A DNA stretch of 21,065 bases from Candidatus Rifleibacteriota bacterium (GTDB lineage Bacteria > Riflebacteria > Ozemobacteria > Ozemobacterales > Ozemobacteraceae), in assembly GCA_022704885.1 (NCBI GenBank), contig JAKJFO010000052.1:1-21065 (forward strand), read 5' to 3'. Numbering within the stretch: the stretch's first letter is position 1; each line of letters opens with the position of its first letter. The notes below the pieces were generated by a model. That model did no database searches. It had not been told where the DNA came from and saw only the letters and a list, made by a program, of their open reading frames with translations. The position numbers and the translations under genes are program-made. Of the stretch, positions 9,427 to 16,287 are shown in pieces.

Positions 9427-9455
9427 AGTGTAGCGCAACCCCCGCCCAAAAGCAA
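9427..9455 (-). promoter_or_regulatory. Promoter of aspS
   Basis: On the minus strand TTGCTT, 17 nt, TACACT. The transcript would start about 28 nt before the chosen aspS ATG, giving aspS its own start behind the sensor kinase gene. Confidence 0.6.
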
Positions 9456-9482
9456 GCTGACCGATCAGAGCACTATTTTTTG

Positions 9483-10955
9483 TCAGGTGCCGGGAAGGAT
9501 GATTTCGGCAATGAAGCCGCCACCGTCTCGATTTTTCAGCCTGATGCTGCCGTTGTGCAGTTTGACAGCATGCAGCGCGATTGCCAGGCCGAGGCCGGTC
9601 CCGCCGGTCGAGCGGTTGCGGTCTTCGGCACAGCGATAAAAAGGTTCAAAGAGCTTGCCGATATCGGCTTCGGAAACACCCGGTCCACGGTCGGCAATCC
9701 TGATAACCAGTGATCTGTCGTGTTCTGACAAGGTGACTTCGACCTGTGAGTTTTCCGGGCTGTATTTGATCGCGTTGCGCAGAACATTTTCGATGGCTCG
9801 CTCGATCAGTTGCTGCCTGCCACTGATGGTGCAGTCAGCAGCCATTTTGAGGCTGACCTGGCAGTTGCGCGCCTTGCCTTCGAAGCTGGCGTCATTGCAG
9901 ATACGTGTCAGGATCGCGTTTAAATCGATTTGTCGCTTCTCTTCGTTGATGTTGCCGGTTTCAAGCCGCGAAAACTGCAGCACTTCTTCGATCAACGAGT
10001 TTATGCGCGCGACTTCTTTCTCGATGCGTGTCAGCATTGGTTGCTCGGTGGCGGGCAGCTTTTTCTGCAGCAGTTCCGCTGCCACCTGCAGGCGGGCCAG
10101 TGGTGAGCGGAGTTCGTGCGAGATATCTCCAAAAAGCCGGCGCTGTGCTCTGATCATCTGTTCAATTTTGTCGGCCATATCGTTAAAGTCGATTGCGAGG
10201 TCACCAACTTCATCATGGCGCCTGATCGCAGAACCGGTTACCCTGGCGTCGAGTTTGCCACCGGCAAAATCGCGGCTGGCCTGCCTTAACTCGGCAATCG
10301 GGCCGACCATGTAGCGTGACAGGGCATAACAAAATATGGCTGTGATCAGCAGATAAAACGGCATGGTGTCAATAACCCGGCCCATGATGAAGTGTTCGGG
10401 TCGTGGCATTTTTTGCGGAAAATGGCTGATGATAACATATTTTTTGCCTGATTCCGAGGTCAGAAGGCTTCCAACCAGCATTTCACCAGCTACTTCGGTG
10501 CTCTCGATTTTCTCGCCGGCAAAGAGCCGGCGTGCAACTTCTCTTACCTCTGGCTCCTTTTCTTCAAAGCTTTTCAGCAGAGATTCATAGCGTGGATGGC
10601 TGTAGCGACGGCGTTTTTTGCTCACGCTCTGGAGCGGCGAGAAGACAAGCTGCAACTGGTCGTTGTAAAGCCAGAAAGCACCCGGCAGTTTTACCGACAA
10701 AGCCTGCTCGATGCCGGCGGTCTCGTAGACATCGATCGCCATCTGGCCGTTTTCTTCGAGCATTTCGCGACCCATGCTGAACAGACGTCGGCTCTCTGGT
10801 CTGAAATGGTAGAAATATCCGTAAACCGCGACGAATATGCCGGTCAGAACGACGGTGAGCCAGAACCAGAAAAAGAATTTAAGAAACAGCCCTGAGCCGT
10901 AAAAGCGGCTTATCAGGTTATTCTCTTCTTTACTGTTATTTTTCTGGTCTGACAT
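9483..10955 (-). CDS. CpxA-like sensor histidine kinase
   Basis: 490 aa inner-membrane kinase. TM1 about 25-47, a periplasmic sensor region about 50-193, TM2 about 196-216, HAMP about 217-269. Dimerisation domain has His280 in DISHELRSPLARL. The ATPase domain shows the N box (Asn390, Asn394 in ENVLRNAIKYS), DRGPGV at 422-427, the FEPFYR segment at 436-441 and GGTGLGLAIA at 451-460. All catalytic motifs are intact. The ATG at 10953-10955 lies inside the last codons of the regulator gene (20-nt overlap), with AGGGT upstream; a longer reading to 11000 was dropped. The likely partner is the regulator, and the divergent CpxP/Spy-like gene suggests an envelope-stress input. Confidence 0.9.
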   Translation of the reverse strand: MSDQKNNSKEENNLISRFYGSGLFLKFFFWFWLTVVLTGIFVAVYGYFYHFRPESRRLFSMGREMLEENGQMAIDVYETAGIEQALSVKLPGAFWLYNDQLQLVFSPLQSVSKKRRRYSHPRYESLLKSFEEKEPEVREVARRLFAGEKIESTEVAGEMLVGSLLTSESGKKYVIISHFPQKMPRPEHFIMGRVIDTMPFYLLITAIFCYALSRYMVGPIAELRQASRDFAGGKLDARVTGSAIRRHDEVGDLAIDFNDMADKIEQMIRAQRRLFGDISHELRSPLARLQVAAELLQKKLPATEQPMLTRIEKEVARINSLIEEVLQFSRLETGNINEEKRQIDLNAILTRICNDASFEGKARNCQVSLKMAADCTISGRQQLIERAIENVLRNAIKYSPENSQVEVTLSEHDRSLVIRIADRGPGVSEADIGKLFEPFYRCAEDRNRSTGGTGLGLAIALHAVKLHNGSIRLKNRDGGGFIAEIILPGT

Positions 10956-11628
10956 AAAGATACCCTGTTCCGCGGATGGTTCTGATCGCATCGTTGCCAT
11001 GTCCGATCTTCTTGCGAAGATTACTCATGTGAACGTCGAGACTGCGGTCATCATAGGTCAGTCGTCGGCCGAGCACCTTTTCGGCGAGTATCTGACGCTC
11101 GACGACGTTCCCGGCTGAGCGCATCAGCTGTTCGAGAATGGCAAACTCGACTTCGGTCAGGCCCAGACTGACACCACCCTTTTCGGCAGTTCGGCTGGCC
11201 GAATCGACGCAGATGTCAGCAATTTCAATGCGACCTGAGGGCCTGTCGTTGTTTTCTTCTGATGTCAGCGCCAATCGGCGAAATACTGCGCGAATTCTTG
11301 CTATCAGCTCACGCGGGCTGAACGGCTTAGGCAGATAATCATCAGCGCCCAGTTCGAGACCGAGAATGCGATCGACTTCGTCACCGCGCGCGGTCAGCAT
11401 GATCACCGGTGTGTTTATCCGGCTGCGCAGGTTTTTGAGAACATCGAGGCCGTTCATCTCGGGAAGCATGATGTCGAGAATGATCAGATCGAACCCGCCT
11501 GCGAGAGCTGTTTCCAGTCCGGTTCTGCCATTATGGATACAGGTCGGCTCGAACTTCTCTGATGTCAGATATTCTGCGAGCAGGTCGCAGAGTTCGTTGT
11601 CATCGTCGATTATGAGTATCTGCTTCAT
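10936..11628 (-). CDS. CpxR/OmpR-family response regulator
   Basis: 230 aa. Receiver domain 1 to about 118 with acidic pocket Asp8-Asp9, phosphoacceptor Asp52 (IILDIMLPEMNG), Thr79 and Lys101. A winged-helix DNA-binding domain covers about 130-228 with RSLDVHMSNLRKKIG and IRTIRGTGYLY, typical of CpxR/OmpR proteins. SD AAGGTG is 4-5 nt before the ATG. It is the first gene of the regulator-kinase pair and is divergent from the CpxP-like gene, the same order as cpxRA/cpxP in E. coli. Orthology with CpxR is inferred from layout and motif style, so no symbol is assigned. Confidence 0.92.
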   Translation of the reverse strand: MKQILIIDDDNELCDLLAEYLTSEKFEPTCIHNGRTGLETALAGGFDLIILDIMLPEMNGLDVLKNLRSRINTPVIMLTARGDEVDRILGLELGADDYLPKPFSPRELIARIRAVFRRLALTSEENNDRPSGRIEIADICVDSASRTAEKGGVSLGLTEVEFAILEQLMRSAGNVVERQILAEKVLGRRLTYDDRSLDVHMSNLRKKIGHGNDAIRTIRGTGYLYVRPEK

Positions 11629-11647
11629 GTTTCACCTTTATCTGACA

Positions 11648-11662
11648 GATATACTGATATAC
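11648..11662. repeat. Tandem GATATAC pair upstream of the response regulator
   Basis: Two GATATAC copies with an 8-bp period (11648-11654 and 11656-11662) lie 20 nt before the regulator ATG. They overlap the likely -10/start area, so they could be part of the promoter or an operator. Confidence 0.35.
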
Positions 11663-11728
11663 AGCATTTTATTTACAATAGCGATCTCGATACCGGCTTA
11701 TAGATAATATGCTACAGCAGTGGCAGGC

Positions 11729-11749
11729 GTTAAAGTAAAGAATTGTTAA
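11729..11749 (+). promoter_or_regulatory. CpxR-box-like site between regulator and CpxP-like gene
   Basis: GTAAA-N5-GTTAA occurs at 11735-11749, one mismatch from the E. coli CpxR consensus GTAAA-N5-GTAAA. A third half-site GTTAA begins at 11729. Reverse-strand GTAAA half-sites lie at 11672-11676, 11765-11769 and 11786-11790. A natural binding site for the neighbouring regulator, but only by motif resemblance. Confidence 0.5.
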
Positions 11750-11785
11750 GAGGGTGACGGGATCTTTACTCTTCTTTTTATTACG

Positions 11786-11815
11786 TTTACAGTATCTTGA
11801 GACAGAATTGATTAT
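11786..11815 (+). promoter_or_regulatory. Candidate promoter of the CpxP/Spy-like gene
   Basis: TTTACA, an 18-nt spacer and GATTAT, about 43 nt before the ATG at 11858. The CpxR-like box lies about 80 nt upstream of the predicted start, a workable activator position. Hexamers are imperfect. Confidence 0.35.
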
Positions 11816-11857
11816 ATTAACCTTACAGCAAATAAAAAAAACTCAGGAGGTTTTTAA

Positions 11858-12514
11858 ATGCAGAAGAAACTCACTCTCGTTCTGATCGTAGTGTTTGTGG
11901 CTGTAACCGCACTGGCTCTACACTCTGCTGAAAAAGAAAAGGTCAGACGTTATGAACGTATCGAAATACGTAAAAACCTGGGAAGTGGCGACTTCATGCC
12001 AGGCAAGCTCATGCAGCTTTTCAAATTCGCTGACGAACTCGAACTTACCAATCCGCAGCTGCTGCAGCTGCGCATGGTGTTCCAGAAACAGTCGGCCGCC
12101 CGCAAAAAGAACATGCTGAATAACAAGCAGTTCAAGAAACTGAATGACTGTAATATCAGCGAAGATGAAGTAAGAAAACTGGCGTCTGAAAAGGCTAAGC
12201 AGCTCGAAGAATCAATTATTGCAAGATTCAAAATGCAGCAGGAAATCAAAAAGATTTTCACTCCCGAACAGCTCAAAAAGCTAGAGAAAATGAACGCAAA
12301 AACATCTGCCAAAAAGGGTCCACCCATGTTGCCGTTCTGGAACAAAGCCGGCAAAGACCGCAAAGGCCCGCCTGCCATGCGGCACAAGATGTTTAATCGA
12401 CAGCCAGATAAACCCGGAGTGCCCAGGCCTGCCAGCCGTCAGCCTAAAGATTCACCCGAAGCAGTGATCGACGAAATGGAAAGCATTCTCGACGACGTAG
12501 ATTCTGGAGAGTGA
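11858..12514 (+). CDS. CpxP/Spy-like periplasmic LTxxQ protein
   Basis: 218 aa. Signal peptide at 1 to about 23. The mature part is mostly charged helix with two LTxxQ-type motifs, LTNPQ at 63-67 and FTPEQ at 134-138, the signature of the Spy/CpxP/periplasmic metal-sensor family. The tail from about 150 is Pro/Lys/Arg-rich and ends acidic, longer than in classic CpxP. Strong AGGAGG lies 7 nt before the ATG. Family members bind misfolded periplasmic protein or the CpxA sensor domain; here the divergent kinase is the obvious partner, by inference. A strong terminator follows the gene. It could instead be a metal-resistance-type sensor such as CnrX, but the DNA context favours a stress role. Confidence 0.8.
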   Translation: MQKKLTLVLIVVFVAVTALALHSAEKEKVRRYERIEIRKNLGSGDFMPGKLMQLFKFADELELTNPQLLQLRMVFQKQSAARKKNMLNNKQFKKLNDCNISEDEVRKLASEKAKQLEESIIARFKMQQEIKKIFTPEQLKKLEKMNAKTSAKKGPPMLPFWNKAGKDRKGPPAMRHKMFNRQPDKPGVPRPASRQPKDSPEAVIDEMESILDDVDSGE

Positions 12515-12542
12515 ATAAGACTCAGTTCAGGCGATGAATATC

Positions 12543-12572
12543 AAAAAAGCTGCCCGTGGGGGCAGCTTTTTT
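12543..12572. terminator. Bidirectional intrinsic terminator
   Basis: A 13-bp perfect stem (AAAAAAGCTGCCC / GGGCAGCTTTTTT) with loop GTGG and T-runs in both directions. It serves the CpxP-like gene on the plus strand and the minor-pilin operon on the minus strand. Confidence 0.92.
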
Positions 12573-12630
12573 GATTGGTTGCGACATCGGCACGGCGGTT
12601 ACGAGAACGAGGACTGGCACGAGAAGAGTA

Positions 12631-13359
12631 TCAGTGGCGCTGAAATGTCAGGCCGGTGTGCCAGTTGCGTGGCGCCAGCGGGTTCTGGCTGACTGATTTA
12701 AAGAAATCAGAATAAACTACGTCGTAAAAGTCGTTAACCAGTATGCCGCGACTGCGGTCAGTTGTGCTGAATGCGAAGCCAGCCTGAACGCTTTCTGGAA
12801 CGTAAGCCAGCTGGAGTTTTACGTTCCAGAGATAACCCTGTTCACCGCCTTCACTGACTTTTACCGGTTGAATCTTGAGAAAGCTGACTCTTTCGCTGAG
12901 CACCTTGATGCGTTCGGGTGCGCCATCAGTCGATTCGATCCTGACCAGCTTGAGCAGATCAGAGTTTTGCAGTTTTTCGAGGCGGTAGCGAACGTGCATT
13001 ACTGGTCGAAGCAGCATTTTCTGGCCGTCGATATCCTTTTTAATCAGTTCTGGTGCTGTCGTATGACGATAAAGCCGGTATTCGGCGCCAGACAGCCCGT
13101 CGGCACGAGAAAAATCGGCTTCGAGCAAATCGCTGAAACGCATGGTAAACCCGCCACGGTAAGGAATACAGCTGTTTTTCAGATCATCATGAATCTGGGT
13201 GCAGATACGGCGACCCTCACTGAGAATGTCGATGCTGACTACTCCTGAAGTTGATGACTTCAGCCCGCTCTGATAAAGATACAGCAGGGGGCCGGCAATG
13301 ATCGTAGTCACCGCCAGAGCGATCATGACTTCAATTATACTTATACCATTTCTTTTCAT
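12631..13359 (-). CDS. GspJ-like minor pseudopilin
   Basis: 242 aa. Prepilin leader MKRNG is cut after Gly5, giving mature ISIIEVMIALAV with Glu at +5 as required by prepilin peptidase and assembly. The hydrophobic helix covers 6-30, followed by a mostly beta soluble domain. Size fits GspJ/PilW-type minor pilins. The start overlaps the previous stop as ATGA, showing translational coupling to the GspI-like gene. It is the last gene of the sigma-factor operon, ahead of the bidirectional terminator. Assignment to J rather than another minor class is by length and gene order. Confidence 0.75.
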   Translation of the reverse strand: MKRNGISIIEVMIALAVTTIIAGPLLYLYQSGLKSSTSGVVSIDILSEGRRICTQIHDDLKNSCIPYRGGFTMRFSDLLEADFSRADGLSGAEYRLYRHTTAPELIKKDIDGQKMLLRPVMHVRYRLEKLQNSDLLKLVRIESTDGAPERIKVLSERVSFLKIQPVKVSEGGEQGYLWNVKLQLAYVPESVQAGFAFSTTDRSRGILVNDFYDVVYSDFFKSVSQNPLAPRNWHTGLTFQRH

Positions 13360-13829
13360 CGCTGATTCACTATTATCGTTGAGCGGCTGAGCTGATCCAG
13401 GCCGACACCCAGTCCGACGCTGCCGCGGGTTGGCCTGACGCTTACCTGCACCAGTATTGCTTCCATGTCTTTGTGAGTCAGTGGCGTCACCGTTATTTTG
13501 CGTTCGAATGCCGTCGCGTCTTCAGGGCGTTCGATGCCGGTCGCAGCGCTTACCGTTTCGATTTTCTGCCACTCGTTGAATTTGTAGTCGGCAATGCCGG
13601 TGTTGAGGGATTCGCGCACCCTGTTGCTGCCAAGAAATCTGAAGACTTCGAGCGGTTCGCGCGCCACCTGTTCGGCAAGGTACTGGTGATAAGCGCTGGC
13701 AGTGCCGCGATTGGACTCAGAGATCAGCGTAAAGACATAGATGACAAGCAGTCCCAGAACCATGGTGGCAAGCAGGATTTCGGTGAACGAAAATCCTCCC
13801 GCTTTTTTGATCTCAGTTTGCCCGGGCAT
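13356..13829 (-). CDS. GspI/PilV-like minor pseudopilin
   Basis: 157 aa from ATG 13827-13829. That start shares its A with the upstream stop (TGATG) and has GGGGG about 10 nt before it. The leader MPGQTEIKKAGG is cut after Gly12 to give FSFTEILLATMVLGLLVIYV with Glu at +5. A GTG at 13862 would only lengthen the leader and is less likely. The soluble part is short, as in GspI/PilV. It is coupled at both ends (TGATG and ATGA) to its neighbours, so the three minor pilins should be made in fixed ratio. Confidence 0.75.
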   Translation of the reverse strand: MPGQTEIKKAGGFSFTEILLATMVLGLLVIYVFTLISESNRGTASAYHQYLAEQVAREPLEVFRFLGSNRVRESLNTGIADYKFNEWQKIETVSAATGIERPEDATAFERKITVTPLTHKDMEAILVQVSVRPTRGSVGLGVGLDQLSRSTIIVNQR

Positions 13830-15010
13830 CAGTTGCGTGCCCCCGATCTGAAGTTTATCCACGGTGAAACGCTGATCTGATAAGATTTATCGGCGTCGAG
13901 AAGCGCTTTGTCAAAGCTGAGGCGGTGCTGATTATTGCTCCAGTTGTCGAGATTGAGATAATCAGCCAGCAGCATACCACTGAGGTTGAGTGCCTGTCGC
14001 GATTCTACCGTACCGCTGCGACTGTCGTTGATCGAGATCAGCGCTGCTTCGACCTTTTCGGTAGTATCGACAGTGATTTTACCCTTGCGCGCGTAGAGAA
14101 CCAGCAGGTCATCGTCGCCGCCCTTCTTGAGGGCACCGGCTATCTTGAAGCTGTCAGCGATAATGACGCCTTTCCCTTTGATTTGCCAGTCGCCTTCGAG
14201 CTCGATACTGTCGACGCAGTGGCAGATTCCGTAGAGATTGAGAATTTTACGCTCGCGGTCGATGATCAGCATCTGTTCAAGATCGGCCAGTCGAAGGTTG
14301 CGCCGGCGCCACAGGGTCGTGCGGTCATACAACCTGATTTCGGCGGGGTCTCCCTCTTCTGCCGGAAATTCTTCGTAATCCTCTATCTGCAGGGAACTGT
14401 AGCGATCGAAAGTCTGGCGGTCGTGCCGCAGGGTGAGCGGGCGAAGCAGTGAACTGCCGCGACTGTTGAGACTGAGCATCGAGGCAATCAGATAGTCATA
14501 CTGGGTGTGCAGGCTTTCTTTGATGATTGCCGCCTTGCTTCCGGTTCTTTCGTCGAGCAGGCTGACCTCGATTTGTACGGCGAGAATACCGTGTCCTTCT
14601 TTGGAAGAAGCGTAATAATGGCCTCTATGGTCATAGTTGATAAAATTCACGATTTTCAGCCGACTGGAAAACTCGCAGCTGAAGCCAGGTTGCAGCAGTC
14701 GGCTGAGATTGTCGCTGGCAAGCGGCAGCCGCATTTCCAGTTCGGCGCCGGCAACCGCGCCGAGCATAAACCAGAAAATCTGCGAACTTCGGTCACGGCA
14801 ATCGCGTTGAATGCTTGCCATAGCTTCTTCGCGCAGCATAAGAGCGATTTCACGCGCAACGAACTGCTGTCCGAGTTTATGGTCGGTGTTTCGCGCCGCC
14901 TGCATCATTCTGAAATAGCTGAGAGAAAGAATTGTCAGGCTGATTGCGATAAAGATGGCCAGCAAAAGCACGGAGCCCTGTCTGCGATACTGTCTTGAAA
15001 CGAAGAGCAT
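13829..15010 (-). CDS. PilX/GspK-like minor pilin with a long soluble domain
   Basis: 393 aa. After RRQG (Gly12) the mature end would be SVLLLAIFIAISLTILSLSY. It lacks Glu at +5, as GspK and several PilX-like tip proteins do. The helix spans 13-35. About residues 245-350 contain short alternating hydrophobic strands (for example KGKGVIIADSFKIAG), which could be a beta-helical domain; this is inference. The ATG at 15008-15010 has no clear ribosome site and lies 11 nt after the anti-sigma stop, so it probably relies on coupling. In type II secretion systems the K-like protein caps an I-J-K tip complex; order K-I-J here agrees with such a complex. Confidence 0.65.
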   Translation of the reverse strand: MLFVSRQYRRQGSVLLLAIFIAISLTILSLSYFRMMQAARNTDHKLGQQFVAREIALMLREEAMASIQRDCRDRSSQIFWFMLGAVAGAELEMRLPLASDNLSRLLQPGFSCEFSSRLKIVNFINYDHRGHYYASSKEGHGILAVQIEVSLLDERTGSKAAIIKESLHTQYDYLIASMLSLNSRGSSLLRPLTLRHDRQTFDRYSSLQIEDYEEFPAEEGDPAEIRLYDRTTLWRRRNLRLADLEQMLIIDRERKILNLYGICHCVDSIELEGDWQIKGKGVIIADSFKIAGALKKGGDDDLLVLYARKGKITVDTTEKVEAALISINDSRSGTVESRQALNLSGMLLADYLNLDNWSNNQHRLSFDKALLDADKSYQISVSPWINFRSGARN

Positions 15011-15021
15011 TTATCTGTAGA

Positions 15022-15486
15022 TCACTTGATTTCGTCGGTTGGCGATGGGAATTTCAACTGCGGGAAGGCGTCGGCATCGCTGCCAGGCTTTATCTGGGCT
15101 GGACTGCCGACAGAGGCTGGATTCTGGCTTGAGGTCAGATTGCCGGACTCATTGGCTTTGCCCTGCTGCTGATCTGGCTTGCCGGTGTGTGAGATTATGG
15201 TCAGAGCGATGGTTGCGGTCAGTGCCGCACCGATGACTGCTGCCAGAAGTTTTGTCTTAAGCGAAGTGGCTGCTGCTGTGACTGTCAGGCTGCTTTCGAT
15301 ACTGGCAAGGAACGCAGCAGAAGGTTTGAGGTCTGAGGTTGGCGAGCCCGAAGTCTTGAGCAAAGCAAGCAATGCCAGAGTCGAAGCGCATTTGGGGCAG
15401 GTTCTGGCATGCGCTTCGGTGGCAGCATCGACTTTGTTATTTTCGATGGCCCGGTCGATAATTTTGTTGCATTCTTTATCAGACAT
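15022..15486 (-). CDS. Anti-sigma factor with N-terminal zinc finger
   Basis: 154 aa. The N-terminal domain has Cys6, His26, Cys30 and Cys33 (HARTCPKC), the HC2-type zinc-binding anti-sigma pattern. A single membrane helix lies at about 79-99, followed by a Gln/Ser/Pro-rich periplasmic tail ending PTDEIK. It would hold the ECF sigma factor encoded just upstream at the membrane until a signal frees it. SD GAGG is about 9 nt before the ATG, and the gap to the sigma stop is 10 nt. What signal releases it is unknown; the downstream pilin genes make an envelope or secretion signal plausible. Confidence 0.8.
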   Translation of the reverse strand: MSDKECNKIIDRAIENNKVDAATEAHARTCPKCASTLALLALLKTSGSPTSDLKPSAAFLASIESSLTVTAAATSLKTKLLAAVIGAALTATIALTIISHTGKPDQQQGKANESGNLTSSQNPASVGSPAQIKPGSDADAFPQLKFPSPTDEIK

Positions 15487-15496
15487 TTTTATGGCC

Positions 15497-16039
15497 TCAA
15501 GACCTGAACTTTTTGCGCAATCTGATTATCAGTCGGTGAAAGACCAGTCGCGCGTTGCCCTCACTCGAGCCGAGATGCTCGGCAATCTCTGAGAATGGCA
15601 TCTGCTGAAAGACTCTGAGTTCGAGAAGAACCTTTTCCTGGGGTTTAAGCCCCGCATACAGATCGTCTACCACGGTATCAGAAACGACCTGGGCCTCCGG
15701 GGTGCGGTCATCCGGGAGATTGAGCAGATCGAATTCGTTGCCACTGGTATCGAACTTTTTCTCCTTTCGCAGCTTGTCGATATGCTGGTTTCTGGCGATC
15801 CGCAGCAGCCAGCCGACAAAAGAACCCGAAGTCCTGAACTGATCGATCTTGCGAAACGCGTTGATGAAGGCTTCCTGAGTGATGTCTTCAGCGTCTGACT
15901 TCTTGATGCCGAAGCCCATCAGGTAGTACATCACCGTTCCGTAATGTCTCTTTACCAGCATGCTGAACGCCTGCTTCTGACCTTTACGGGCCATTTCGAT
16001 CAGATCGTTGCTTTCGAAGCTTTCGTAATTGCGGGTCAA
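15497..16039 (-). CDS. ECF (sigma-70 group 4) RNA polymerase sigma factor
   Basis: 180 aa. Region 2 at about 20-95 includes DAEDITQEAFINAFRKIDQF and SFVGWLLRIARNQHIDKLR; region 4 at about 128-178 has LKPQEKVLLELRVF, the helix-turn-helix FSEIAEHLGSSEGNARLVFHR. The reading frame opens with TTG at 16037-16039. No in-frame ATG or GTG lies upstream before a stop, and no good ribosome site is visible, so the start is the weak point. It directs RNA polymerase to a special promoter set; co-transcription with its anti-sigma factor and three minor pilins suggests that the pilins are part of the regulon or the signal. Confidence 0.88.
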   Translation of the reverse strand: MTRNYESFESNDLIEMARKGQKQAFSMLVKRHYGTVMYYLMGFGIKKSDAEDITQEAFINAFRKIDQFRTSGSFVGWLLRIARNQHIDKLRKEKKFDTSGNEFDLLNLPDDRTPEAQVVSDTVVDDLYAGLKPQEKVLLELRVFQQMPFSEIAEHLGSSEGNARLVFHRLIIRLRKKFRS

Positions 16040-16185
16040 GGGCGGGCGTCCAAATCCGGTACCAGATACATCGATGCAGCTACGCTATTCTGTATGAATA
16101 ACGAAGGCAAAACAGAAAATGTTACATCTTTCTGCTTTTCTGATGACCTTTTAAACATGAATTCTCTCTGTAAAGACCTGTTTCA

Positions 16186-16214
16186 AGGATACTACTATGT
16201 AAAAAGCCTGGCAA
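16186..16214 (-). promoter_or_regulatory. Candidate promoter of the sigma/anti-sigma/minor-pilin operon
   Basis: On the minus strand TTGCCA, 17 nt, TATCCT. The leader would be about 140 nt. A typical ECF -35 (GGAAC) was not found by eye, so self-activation is not supported. Confidence 0.4.
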
Positions 16215-16230
16215 CTTAATTGAAATGTCG

Positions 16231-16265
16231 GCAAAAAGAAGAAGGGCGGCATCAGCCGCCCTTCT
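16231..16265 (-). terminator. Intrinsic terminator of the metallopeptidase gene
   Basis: 11-bp perfect stem AGAAGGGCGGC / GCCGCCCTTCT (16240-16265, loop ATCA or TGAT) followed on the minus strand by TTCTTTTTGCC. It lies 22 nt past the peptidase stop. Confidence 0.85.
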
Positions 16266-16287
16266 GGGGTAATTGCAATGGTGATGT

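Noticed and set aside
9393..9455. Upstream extension of aspS to 9455
   Set aside because: Would place the start inside the aspS -35 box and add residues not seen in AspRS.
10956..11000. Longer N-terminus of the sensor kinase
   Set aside because: Runs inside the regulator gene; ATG 10955 has a ribosome site and fits the family.
13830..13862. GTG start for the GspI-like gene
   Set aside because: ATG at 13829 overlaps the upstream stop, has a ribosome site, and gives a normal short leader.
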